Origin: Alphaproteobacteria bacterium
Lineage (GTDB): Bacteria; Pseudomonadota; Alphaproteobacteria; CACIAM-22H2
DNA: 13,379 bases
Assembly (NCBI GenBank): GCA_947500965.1
Contig: CANMWW010000016.1
Coordinates: 1-13,379 of the forward strand
Direction of reading: 5' to 3'
Below are positions 1 through 5,516 of the stretch, piece by piece (within the stretch, counting starts at the first letter, position 1; every line of letters starts with the position of its first letter). The notes under the pieces were generated by a model. It ran no database searches. It was given only the letters and a program-made list of their open reading frames with translations, and was not told the DNA's origin. The position numbers and the translations under genes were made by a program.

Positions 1-317
1 CCGTGCAGGCCGAGCCGTGCGCCGGTCAGCCTCTCGCCCAGTCCCGCCGTGCCGTCGAGCAGCAGCGACACGCGCGGGTCGGCCTCGATGTTGCGCGTGT
101 GCTCGGCCAGCCGCGAGACCAGGAGGATCGGGCTCGCATCGGGCATCGAGGCGACCTGGACCAGCGAGGCGTGGGGCGCCCCGGCCGCGGGGCTGCCCGC
201 GGCCGCGATCGTGGCGAGGGCCGCATGGTCGAGGCCGCGCAGCAGCGCGCGGGCCACCTGCGCCGGCGGCGGGGGCGTGGCGGGGGCGGGGGCGGGGGCC
301 CGTGGCGTCGTTTCCAT
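1..317 (-). CDS. HugZ-like / pyridoxamine 5'-phosphate oxidase-family FMN-binding protein (5' part)
   Basis: The minus strand is open from an ATG at 315-317 to the window edge, giving about 105 residues; the C-terminal part lies outside. After a low-complexity Pro/Ala N-terminus (APAPAPATPPPPAQ) the protein reads ARALLRGLDHAALATI, then PHASLVQVA, SPILLVSRLAEHTRNI and DPRVSLLLDGTAG. This is the split-barrel pattern of the pyridoxamine 5'-phosphate oxidase-like proteins related to HugZ, including the typical 'L(A)xHTRN(I/L)xxDPRxSLL' block. Members bind FMN or haem, and several act in haem use or haem degradation; the actual substrate here cannot be told. The Pro/Ala repeat comes from a GC-only simple repeat around 264-300. 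No clear ribosome-binding site precedes the ATG, so the start could be further in. The gene is divergent from chvI with about 140 bp between them. Confidence 0.72.
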   Translation of the reverse strand, partial: METTPRAPAPAPATPPPPAQVARALLRGLDHAALATIAAAGSPAAGAPHASLVQVASMPDASPILLVSRLAEHTRNIEADPRVSLLLDGTAGLGERLTGARLGLH

Positions 318-348
318 GGCGGGAGAGTAACCGCGGCGGCGCGCGGCC

Positions 349-356
349 TCTATAAT
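349..356. promoter_or_regulatory. Candidate -10 region in the hugZ-like/chvI divergent spacer
   Basis: A perfect TATAAT at 351-356 stands out in an otherwise GC-rich 141-bp spacer and faces chvI. Read on the other strand, the overlapping TATAGA (354-349) could serve the minus-strand gene, whose ATG lies about 30 nt further on. No convincing -35 hexamer is seen at the right spacing in either direction, so this is a candidate only. A second similar element, CATAAT, lies at 390-395. Confidence 0.4.
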
Positions 357-395
357 CGCGACCGTGCCCCGGCGTCGCCGCGCGGGGGCCATAAT

Positions 396-415
396 CCGCC
401 GCGAGATTGCGGCGG
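396..415. promoter_or_regulatory. Perfect 7-bp inverted repeat in the chvI leader
   Basis: CCGCCGC (396-402) and GCGGCGG (409-415) form a perfect inverted repeat around a 6-nt GAGATT centre. It sits 43-63 nt upstream of the chosen chvI start and downstream of the TATAAT candidate. It may be an RNA hairpin or an operator; the sequence alone does not decide. Confidence 0.4.
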
Positions 416-458
416 CGTGCGGGCGGCGATGCGCCGGCCCCGGGAAGGACAGGGACAC

Positions 459-1169
459 GTGCCGCAGACGATCGCGCTGGTCGACGACGACCGCAACATC
501 CTCACCTCGGTCGCGATGGCGCTGGAGGCTGAGGGCTTCGCCGTGCGCAGCTACGCCGACCCGACGGAAGCGCTGCGCGACATAACCGCGCGGCCGCCCG
601 ACCTCGCGGTGCTCGACATCAAGATGCCGCGCATGGACGGCATGGAGCTGCTCGGCAAGCTGCGCCGGCAGAGCCAGCTGCCCGTCATCTTCCTGACCTC
701 GAAGGACGACGAGCTCGACGAGGCGCTGGGCCTGCGCATGGGCGCGGACGACTACATCACCAAGCCGTTCTCGCAGCGCCTGCTGGTCGAGCGCATCCGC
801 GCCATCCTGCGGCGGCAGGACATCCTGCGCGACCGCGCGGCGGGCGCGGCCGGCGGCGAGCCGCCGCTCTCGCGCGGCGAGCTCGTGCTCGACCCCGCGC
901 GACATGTCTGCACCTGGAAGGGCAGGGACGTCGCGCTCACCGTCACCGAGTTCCTGCTCATCAAGGCGCTCGCGCAGCGGCCCGGCATGGTCAAGACGCG
1001 CGACCAGCTGATGGACGCCGCCTATGGCGAGCATGTCTACGTCGACGACCGCACGATCGACAGCCACATCAAGCGGCTGCGCAGGAAGTTCAAGGAGGTC
1101 GACGAGCAGTTCCAGCAGATCGAGACGCTCTACGGCCTCGGCTACCGCTACCGCGACAAGGAGAAATGA
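459..1169 (+). CDS. chvI: ChvI response regulator (OmpR/PhoB family)
   Basis: A 236-aa two-component response regulator. The receiver domain (residues 3-120) opens with TIALVDDDRNILTSV, the hallmark N-terminus of alphaproteobacterial ChvI. It has acidic residues D9-D11, phospho-acceptor D53 in LAVLDIKMPRMDG, T80 and K102 (ITKPF). The C-terminal winged helix (about 133-230) contains LTVTEFLLIKALAQRPG, VYVDDRTIDSHIKRLRRKF and ETLYGLGYRYRD. ChvI is phosphorylated by ChvG and controls envelope, exopolysaccharide, motility and acid responses in rhizobia, Brucella and Caulobacter. The GTG at 459 is chosen because it gives the family N-terminus and has a purine-rich stretch (GGGAAGGACAGGG) before it. 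An in-frame ATG at 429 would add ten unlikely residues. The stop overlaps the chvG start (ATGA), so the two are co-translated. Confidence 0.93.
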   Translation: MPQTIALVDDDRNILTSVAMALEAEGFAVRSYADPTEALRDITARPPDLAVLDIKMPRMDGMELLGKLRRQSQLPVIFLTSKDDELDEALGLRMGADDYITKPFSQRLLVERIRAILRRQDILRDRAAGAAGGEPPLSRGELVLDPARHVCTWKGRDVALTVTEFLLIKALAQRPGMVKTRDQLMDAAYGEHVYVDDRTIDSHIKRLRRKFKEVDEQFQQIETLYGLGYRYRDKEK

Positions 1170-2812
1170 GCGCGCCGCGCCGCAGGCACCGGATCATGTC
1201 GCCGCTCACGCGGCGGATCCTGTTCCTCAACCTCCTCGGCCCCGCGCTGCTCGGCTTCGGCCTTCTCTACCTCGACGACTACCGCCGCGGCCTGATCGAC
1301 GCCCAGGTCGCCGCCATGAGCATGCAGGCGCGCCTCGTGGCGACCGCGGTGTCGGAATCCGCGCGCCCCGACGAGGACGGCGAGGCGGGCATCGACTACC
1401 GCCTCGCGCCCGACGTCGTGCGGCCGATGCTCTACCGGCTGATGGAGCCGAGCTACGGCCACGCGCGCGTCTTCGCGCCCGAGGGCCATGTCCTCGCCGA
1501 CAGCCGCGTGATCTCCCCCTTCGGCGGGCAGGTGCTGGTCGAGCCGCTGCCGCCGCCGCGCCCGACGCGCGGCATGCTCGAGGCGCTGGCCGACACGGCC
1601 TATGACTGGGTCATGAACTGGCTGCCCGCGCGCGAGGACCTGCCGCCCTGGCCCGACGCGCCCGAGCCGCATGCCGACGAGTTCCCCGAGGTGCAGGCCG
1701 CGCTCGCCGGCGAGGACGCGGTGCGCATGCGCGGCTTCGCCAGCGGGCAGGGCATGCTCGTCTCCGTCGCCGTGCCGGTGCAGCGCTTCAAGCAGGTGCT
1801 GGGCGCCGTGATGCTCGTCGCGGGCGGCGAGCAGGTCGAGGCGAGCGTGCGCGAGCTGCGCGTCGACATCCTCAAGCTCTGCCTCGGCGCGCTGCTGGTG
1901 ACGGCGCTCGCGTCGATCTACCTCTCCGGAACGATCACGCGGCCGATCCTGCGCCTCGCCGCCGCGACCGAGCGCGTGCGGCGCGGCCAGCGCCGCATCG
2001 GCGGCGCCGAGGCCTTCCGCGCCGATGCCGCGATACCCGACATGCGCGGCCGCGGCGACGAGATCGGCGAGCTGTCGGGCGCGCTGGTCGACATGACCAC
2101 GGCGCTGCGCCAGCGCCTCGACGAGATCGAGCGCTTCGCCGCCGACGTCGCGCACGAGATCAGGAACCCGCTGACCTCGCTCAAGAGCGCGGTGGAGACC
2201 GCGGCGCGCGTCCAGGACCCGGCGCGGCGCGAGCGGCTGATGCAGGTGATCGTCGAGGACGTGCAGCGCATCGACAGGCTGATCGGCGACATATCCGGCG
2301 CCTCGCGGCTCGACGCGGAGCTGAGCCGCGCCACCGCCCGGCCGATCGACGTCGCGCGGCTGCTGGGCACGCTCGTCGAGGTGCACGAGGCGACGCGCGC
2401 CGATGGGGCCCCGCTCCTCGACCTCGACCTGCCGGCGGGGGTGGAACTGCGCGTCTCGGGCATCGAGGACCGGCTCGGCCAGGTGCTGCGCAACCTGATC
2501 GCCAACGCCGTGTCCTTCAGCCCGCCCGGCGGGCGGATCTCGCTCGCCGCCGCGCGTGTTGGCGGGATGGTGGAGATCTCCGTCTCCGACGAGGGGCCCG
2601 GCATCCCCGAGGCCAGCCTCGAGCGGATCTTCGAGCGCTTCTACAGTTCGCGACCCGAAGGCGAGAAGTTCGGCATGCATTCGGGCCTGGGCCTGTCGAT
2701 CTCGCGGCAGATCGCGTCGGCCCATGGCGGCACGCTGCGCGCGGAGAACCGGCCCGGCACCGATGGCAGGCCGGGCGGCGCGCGCTTCGTCATCGCGCTC
2801 CCGGCGGAGTGA
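1166..2812 (+). CDS. chvG: ChvG (ExoS-type) sensor histidine kinase
   Basis: A 548-aa inner-membrane sensor kinase. Transmembrane segment 1 lies at about 18-36 (RILFLNLLGPALLGFGLLYL), followed by a periplasmic sensor domain of about 195 residues. Transmembrane segment 2 lies at about 235-256 (ILKLCLGALLVTALASIYLSG) and a HAMP linker follows. The HisKA domain carries H330 in FAADVAHEIRNPLTSLK. The ATPase domain has its N box at N443/N447 (LRNLIANAVSFSPPGG), a G1 box at 475-480 (DEGPGI) and a G2 box near 507-510 (SGLGLS). All catalytic boxes are intact. It pairs with ChvI, encoded immediately upstream with a 4-nt overlap. In rhizobia the periplasmic inhibitor ExoR gates this kinase; no exoR is in the window. 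In many alphaproteobacteria hprK follows directly; here the next gene is on the opposite strand. Confidence 0.93.
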   Translation: MSAPRRRHRIMSPLTRRILFLNLLGPALLGFGLLYLDDYRRGLIDAQVAAMSMQARLVATAVSESARPDEDGEAGIDYRLAPDVVRPMLYRLMEPSYGHARVFAPEGHVLADSRVISPFGGQVLVEPLPPPRPTRGMLEALADTAYDWVMNWLPAREDLPPWPDAPEPHADEFPEVQAALAGEDAVRMRGFASGQGMLVSVAVPVQRFKQVLGAVMLVAGGEQVEASVRELRVDILKLCLGALLVTALASIYLSGTITRPILRLAAATERVRRGQRRIGGAEAFRADAAIPDMRGRGDEIGELSGALVDMTTALRQRLDEIERFAADVAHEIRNPLTSLKSAVETAARVQDPARRERLMQVIVEDVQRIDRLIGDISGASRLDAELSRATARPIDVARLLGTLVEVHEATRADGAPLLDLDLPAGVELRVSGIEDRLGQVLRNLIANAVSFSPPGGRISLAAARVGGMVEISVSDEGPGIPEASLERIFERFYSSRPEGEKFGMHSGLGLSISRQIASAHGGTLRAENRPGTDGRPGGARFVIALPAE

Positions 2813-2842
2813 CGGGCGGGGCCGCCGCGCCCCGCCCGCGTC
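2811..2842. terminator. Bidirectional terminator-like hairpin between chvG and the PEP-CTERM gene
   Basis: CGGGCGGGGC (2813-2822) pairs perfectly with GCCCCGCCCG (2829-2838) around a 6-nt loop. An alternative register also pairs GAC (2811-2813) with GTC (2840-2842). It fills the 36-bp gap between two convergent genes and overlaps the chvG stop. There is no T-run, which is common for terminator hairpins in very GC-rich genomes. Confidence 0.6.
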
Positions 2843-2848
2843 CCGGCC

Positions 2849-3559
2849 TCAGCGCCGCCGGCGGCGCGACAGGCCGAGCCCCGCGAGGGTCATGCCGAGC
2901 ACGGCAAGCGTGCCCGGTTCCGGGGCCTCGGTGATCGTCAGCCTGACGATCATGTCGTCGTGGTCGTTGTCGTTGGCGCCGCCACCATCGTCGAGCAGCA
3001 GGTAGGCGATGGTGGACTGCCCGGAGAGCGGCAGCGGGTTGCCGGCGGCGTCGGCGAAGAAGTACGCGACGTCGTCGTTGCCGGGGCCGCCATGGCCGTT
3101 GGGCACGGTGTTGCCGGTCGCGGTGACGAAGAAGTTGAAGGGCAGGAGGCCTGCAGCCACCGGCACCACCAGGGGCGCGAGCCCGTTGGCCTGCGCCGCC
3201 GGCGGGATGCCGACCGTGTCGCCGACGATCTGCGGCGGGTTGGGGCCGGTGTCGGAGACCTGCAACCCGCCGGCCAGCGCGCCCCAGTTGAAGATGTTGT
3301 TCGAGAACAGCGCCTCCTTGCCGATGTACTCGATGCGGATGTTGCCGGGCCCGGTGACGGAGATCGTGGCCACGTTGCCGATCTGGCTCTCGCGGATGAT
3401 CGCGCCCGTGCCGGCGATGAAGGCGAAGTCGTTGCCGACGTCAGGCACGTCCGCGCCACCGGCGAGGGTGAAGAAGGGCGCGGCGCCCGCCGTGCCGGCG
3501 AGGCCGATGCCGGCGGCGAGCGCGAGCGCCGCGAGGCCGGTCGCTGTCCTTGGTCTCAT
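2849..3559 (-). CDS. Secreted PEP-CTERM sorting-domain protein of unknown function
   Basis: A 236-aa exported protein. The N-terminus (MRPRTATGLAALALAAGIGL) is a typical Sec signal peptide, with probable cleavage after the AGAA stretch near residue 26-27. The C-terminus has the tripartite PEP-CTERM signal: P213-E214-P215, a hydrophobic helix (217-230) and five arginines (232-236). Exosortase/EpsH-type enzymes process such tails, and the proteins are linked to exopolysaccharide and biofilm or floc matrix. The mature part is rich in Gly, Asn and Asp, with an acidic DDGGGANDNDHDD (190-202) just before the tail that could bind Ca2+ (inference). I recognise no catalytic domain. The ATG at 3557-3559 is preceded by a good CAGGAG. 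The gene is convergent with chvG and divergent from hprK. A sigma-54-type promoter about 100 bp upstream is the likely control. Confidence 0.85.
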   Translation of the reverse strand: MRPRTATGLAALALAAGIGLAGTAGAAPFFTLAGGADVPDVGNDFAFIAGTGAIIRESQIGNVATISVTGPGNIRIEYIGKEALFSNNIFNWGALAGGLQVSDTGPNPPQIVGDTVGIPPAAQANGLAPLVVPVAAGLLPFNFFVTATGNTVPNGHGGPGNDDVAYFFADAAGNPLPLSGQSTIAYLLLDDGGGANDNDHDDMIVRLTITEAPEPGTLAVLGMTLAGLGLSRRRRR

Positions 3560-3614
3560 GGGGTTCTCCTGCTGGGTTGTCGAGCGCCCCCCGATGCCGG
3601 CGGACGCGGGTAGC

Positions 3615-3647
3615 GGCCCCTGGGCGCGCGAAGCGCGCGCAGGGGCC
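3615..3647 (-). promoter_or_regulatory. 5'-leader hairpin of the PEP-CTERM mRNA
   Basis: GGCCCCTG (3615-3622) pairs with CAGGGGCC (3640-3647). After one G-G mismatch the GC-rich inner arms (3624-3629 with 3633-3638) close on a GAA loop, for a stem of about 14 bp. If the sigma-54 promoter at 3661-3675 is used, the transcript would begin near 3649. The hairpin would then lie at the very 5' end of the mRNA, a position that often stabilises messages. The role is inferred; the structure is visible. Confidence 0.5.
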
Positions 3648-3660
3648 TGGCGGCGACTTC

Positions 3661-3675
3661 GCAAGCCCCGTGCCG
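3661..3675 (-). promoter_or_regulatory. Sigma-54 (RpoN) -24/-12 promoter for the PEP-CTERM gene
   Basis: The minus strand reads CGGCACGGGGCTTGC, against the consensus TGGCACG-N4-TTGC(A/T). The invariant GG and GC are present with exactly ten bases between them, and ten of the twelve consensus positions match. The predicted start near 3649 leaves a leader of about 90 nt before the ATG at 3559. RpoN together with PrsK/PrsR is known to drive PEP-CTERM genes in floc-forming betaproteobacteria, which makes the match biologically sensible. No PrsR gene is in the window. Confidence 0.6.
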
Positions 3676-3690
3676 GGTGCGGCGAATGCC

Positions 3691-3708
3691 GTGTTTCCAG
3701 TGTTTTCA
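3691..3708. repeat. Tandem 9-bp direct repeat upstream of the sigma-54 promoter
   Basis: GTGTTTCCA (3691-3699) is followed at once by GTGTTTTCA (3700-3708), two copies differing at one base, in one of the few less GC-rich stretches of the spacer. It lies about 42-59 bp upstream of the inferred PEP-CTERM transcription start. It may be a binding site for an activator or bending protein, or chance. Confidence 0.35.
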
Positions 3709-3756
3709 GGGGCGCGCGTGCTGCAATCGGCCCGGCGTTGTCAGCCCGGACGACGT

Positions 3757-3784
3757 CCCCGCGGACGAAAACCGCGGGGTCTTT
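3757..3784 (+). terminator. Orphan terminator-like hairpin in the PEP-CTERM/hprK spacer
   Basis: CCCCGCGG (3757-3764) pairs perfectly with CCGCGGGG (3772-3779) around a 7-nt A-rich loop and is followed by TCTTT (3780-3784). In the plus direction this looks like a weak intrinsic terminator. Yet no plus-strand gene ends here: the nearest upstream plus-strand gene is chvG, over 900 bp back. It could stop read-through, end a small RNA or attenuate a long hprK leader. Confidence 0.4.
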
Positions 3785-3789
3785 CAACG

Positions 3790-3867
3790 GATGCCCTCCC
3801 CGTCGCCGCGCTGGCGCGCGGCGCCACCCCTCCCATCCGTGCTTCGCGCGGACGGGAGGGGAGTTGG
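3790..3867 (-). repeat. Palindromic repeat element, left (inverted) copy
   Basis: Read on the minus strand, this unit contains two hairpins and an end motif. The first hairpin (3827-3841 with 3847-3861) is a 15-bp stem with one mismatch and one wobble, a CTTCG loop, and an added GCCA/TGGC pairing after a bulge. Then come TGGCG, a second GC-rich hairpin (about 3805-3823) and the end motif GACGGGGAGGGCATC. The same order of parts recurs in the opposite orientation at 3915-3986, so this is a REP/BIME-like element rather than a chance palindrome. No coding function is seen. Confidence 0.65.
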
Positions 3868-3910
3868 CAGGTCGGGCCATCCGCGCCTGCGTGCCCATGC
3901 GAGGCGAGCA

Positions 3911-3986
3911 GGCTCCTCCCCCGGCCGCGCGACAGCGCGGCTGGGGGAGGTGGCGCGCGCCGAAGGCGCGCGACGGAGGGGGCATC
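3911..3986 (+). repeat. Palindromic repeat element, right copy
   Basis: CCTCCCCCGGCCGCGC (3915-3930) pairs with GCGCGGCTGGGGGAGG (3935-3950) with one G-T wobble around a GACA loop. A second perfect hairpin follows, CGCGCGCC (3954-3961) with GGCGCGCG (3965-3972) and a GAA loop, then the end motif GACGGAGGGGGCATC (3972-3986). The unit mirrors the one at 3790-3867, with about 45 bp between the two. The pair's ends (GATGCCCTCCCCGTCGC and its near inverse) resemble terminal inverted repeats. Confidence 0.65.
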
Positions 3987-4089
3987 GGCCTGCCATGCGG
4001 CGCGTGGCCGTGCCCCTCTCCCGCCGGCTTTGGTGCAGTGCGGTAGGCGCGTTGACAAGGCCGGGGCCGGGGTCCAACGTGCCGCCCGC

Positions 4090-4551
4090 GTGACCCAAGC
4101 CACGTCCATCCAGATCCACGCGACCTGCGTCGCGATCGACGGCGCCGGCATCCTGCTGCGCGGGCCGTCGGGCGCGGGCAAGTCGGACCTCGCGCTGCGC
4201 CTGGTCGATGCCGGCGCGGCGCTGGTCGCCGACGACCGCGTCGACCTGCGCCGACGGGGCGCGTGCCTCGTCGCCTCGGCGCCCGCGCCGCTGCGCGGCC
4301 TCGTCGAGGCGCGCGGCGTCGGCATCCTGCGCCTTCCCTTCCTCGACGCCGCGGAGCTGCACCTCGTGGTCGACCTCGTGGCGCGCGACGAGGTCGAGCG
4401 CCTGCCCGGGCCCGAGGCCGAGGCGATGCTGGGCGTCGCGCTGCCGCGCCTGCGCCTGCATGGCTTCGACGCCTCGGCGCCGGCGAAGCTCGCCCTCGTG
4501 CTGCGCCACGGCGTCGCGATCCCGGCCGCTTCCGGCCGCTCGGCCGCCTGA
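4090..4551 (+). CDS. hprK: Short alphaproteobacterial HPr kinase/phosphorylase (HprK)
   Basis: 153 aa, the size of the alphaproteobacterial HprK form that keeps only the C-terminal kinase domain. Residues 10-53 read HATCVAIDGAGILLRGPSGAGKSDLALRLVD...LVADDRVDL. The Walker A is G25-S32 (GPSGAGKS) and the acidic pair D48-D49 follows; EARGVGIL (73-80) corresponds to the HprK signature region. It phosphorylates (and may dephosphorylate) the regulatory serine of HPr in response to metabolic state. Its likely target is encoded three genes on. The GTG at 4090 gives the expected N-terminus but has no visible Shine-Dalgarno; an in-frame GTG at 4033 is the alternative. It heads the run hprK-rapZ-manX-ptsH-ptsI, with 39 bp to rapZ. 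Confidence 0.9.
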   Translation: MTQATSIQIHATCVAIDGAGILLRGPSGAGKSDLALRLVDAGAALVADDRVDLRRRGACLVASAPAPLRGLVEARGVGILRLPFLDAAELHLVVDLVARDEVERLPGPEAEAMLGVALPRLRLHGFDASAPAKLALVLRHGVAIPAASGRSAA

Positions 4552-4590
4552 GCGCCTCCGTCTCGCGTCGCCAGGCAGATCCCCCACCAC

Positions 4591-5496
4591 ATGCGCGAGC
4601 CCCCGACGCCTCCAGCCGCCCCCGCGCGTCGCCGCGTCGTCATCGTCAGCGGCCTGTCGGGCGCCGGCAAGTCGACGGCGCTGCGCGCGCTCGAGGACGC
4701 GGGCTACGAGGCCGTCGACAACCTGCCGCTCTCCTTCCTCGGCGCGCTGGTGCAGGCGGGCGGCGAAGGCACGCGCCCGCTCGCCATCGGCATCGACGCG
4801 CGCACGCGCGACTTCGCCCCCCAGCCGGTGCTCGACGCGCTCGCCACGCTGCGCGCCGCGCCCGGCGTCGATGCGCGGCTGCTCTATCTCGACGCCGACG
4901 ACGAGGTGCTGCGCCGCCGCTTCACCGAGACGCGGCGTCGCCATCCGCTCGCGCTCGACCGGCCGGTGCTCGACGGGATCCAGGCCGAGCGCTCGCTGCT
5001 CTGGGCGCTGCGCGATGGCGCGGACATCGCCCTCGACACCTCGAACGCGACGGGTGCCGAGCTGCGTCGCATGGTGCAGGAGCGCCTGGCCGACGACCTG
5101 CGGCCCGGCCTCGTGGTCGCGGTCGTGTCCTTCGCCTATCGCTGGGGGCTGCCGCGCGAGGCCGACCTCGTCTTCGACGTGCGTTTCCTCGCCAACCCGC
5201 ACTACGAGCCGGCGCTCGAGCCGCTCACCGGGCGAGATCCCGCCGTCGGCGCCTTCATCGAGCGCGACCCTGGCTTCGAGGCCTTCTTCGCGGGGCTGGT
5301 GGCGATGCTCGCCGCCCTGCTGCCGCGCTACGAGCGCGAGGGCAAGAGCTACCTGACCATCGGCTGCGGCTGCACGGGCGGCAAGCACCGCTCCGTGCAC
5401 GTCGCCGAACGGCTCGCACGCTGGCTCCGCCAGCGCGGCCGCCAGGTCAATCTCGTCCACAGGGACATGGAGAGGCGCGGCGACGCCGCGCGCTGA
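4591..5496 (+). CDS. rapZ: RapZ-type nucleotide-binding regulator (YvcJ/YhbJ family)
   Basis: A 301-aa RapZ homologue. The N-terminal P-loop domain has the Walker A GLSGAGKST (21-29), followed by ALEDAGYEAVDNLPLSFL. Mid-protein blocks are YLDADDEVLRRRFTETRRRHPL, FAYRWGLPREADLVFDVRFL and NPHYEPALEPLTGRDP. The C-terminal signature CTGGKHRSV lies at 261-269. In E. coli RapZ senses GlcNAc-6-phosphate and steers sRNA decay in control of GlmS; YvcJ hydrolyses nucleotides. The role in alphaproteobacteria is less clear, but placement between hprK and the PTS genes is a recurrent association. The residues just before the signature are T-I-G-C-G-C-T-G-G, with GC where I recall AI as more usual, giving two nearby cysteines (C259, C261). 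The ATG at 4591 has only a weak AGGCAGA before it. Confidence 0.9.
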   Translation: MREPPTPPAAPARRRVVIVSGLSGAGKSTALRALEDAGYEAVDNLPLSFLGALVQAGGEGTRPLAIGIDARTRDFAPQPVLDALATLRAAPGVDARLLYLDADDEVLRRRFTETRRRHPLALDRPVLDGIQAERSLLWALRDGADIALDTSNATGAELRRMVQERLADDLRPGLVVAVVSFAYRWGLPREADLVFDVRFLANPHYEPALEPLTGRDPAVGAFIERDPGFEAFFAGLVAMLAALLPRYEREGKSYLTIGCGCTGGKHRSVHVAERLARWLRQRGRQVNLVHRDMERRGDAAR

Positions 5497-5516
5497 GGCA
5501 GAGCGGGAAGGCACGC

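Larger units (their letters stand above)
3560..4089. other. 530-bp gene-free divergent spacer
   Basis: No convincing coding sequence is seen here on either strand. Open frames that cross it lack family resemblance and ribosome-binding sites. From left to right it holds the leader and sigma-54-type promoter of the PEP-CTERM gene, a short tandem repeat, an orphan terminator-like hairpin, the inverted pair of palindromic elements, and about 100 bp upstream of hprK. That last part contains a TTGACA at 4052-4057. The hexamer 17 bp further on (CAACGT) is a poor -10, so an hprK promoter is only suspected. Confidence 0.6.

Noticed and set aside
264..300. G-rich simple repeat (GGGGGC units) as a regulatory quadruplex
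   Set aside because: It lies inside the N-terminal Pro/Ala-coding part of the minus-strand gene and is explained by alternating Ala and Pro codons; quadruplex formation is possible but unsupported.
429..458. ATG at 429 as the chvI start
   Set aside because: It would add MRRPREGQGH before the conserved ChvI N-terminus and lacks a better ribosome-binding site than the GTG at 459.
1148..2725. Long open frame antisense to chvG (525 codons)
   Set aside because: A mirror of the high-GC codon bias of chvG; the translation is His/Arg/Ala-rich with no family motifs and no ribosome-binding site.
3790..3986. CRISPR array or insertion sequence
   Set aside because: There are only two inverted units, no regular spacers and no transposase frame; a REP/BIME-like element fits better.
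3784..5514. Long open frame antisense to hprK and rapZ
   Set aside because: Crosses two clearly recognised genes and the repeat region; low-complexity composition typical of shadow frames.
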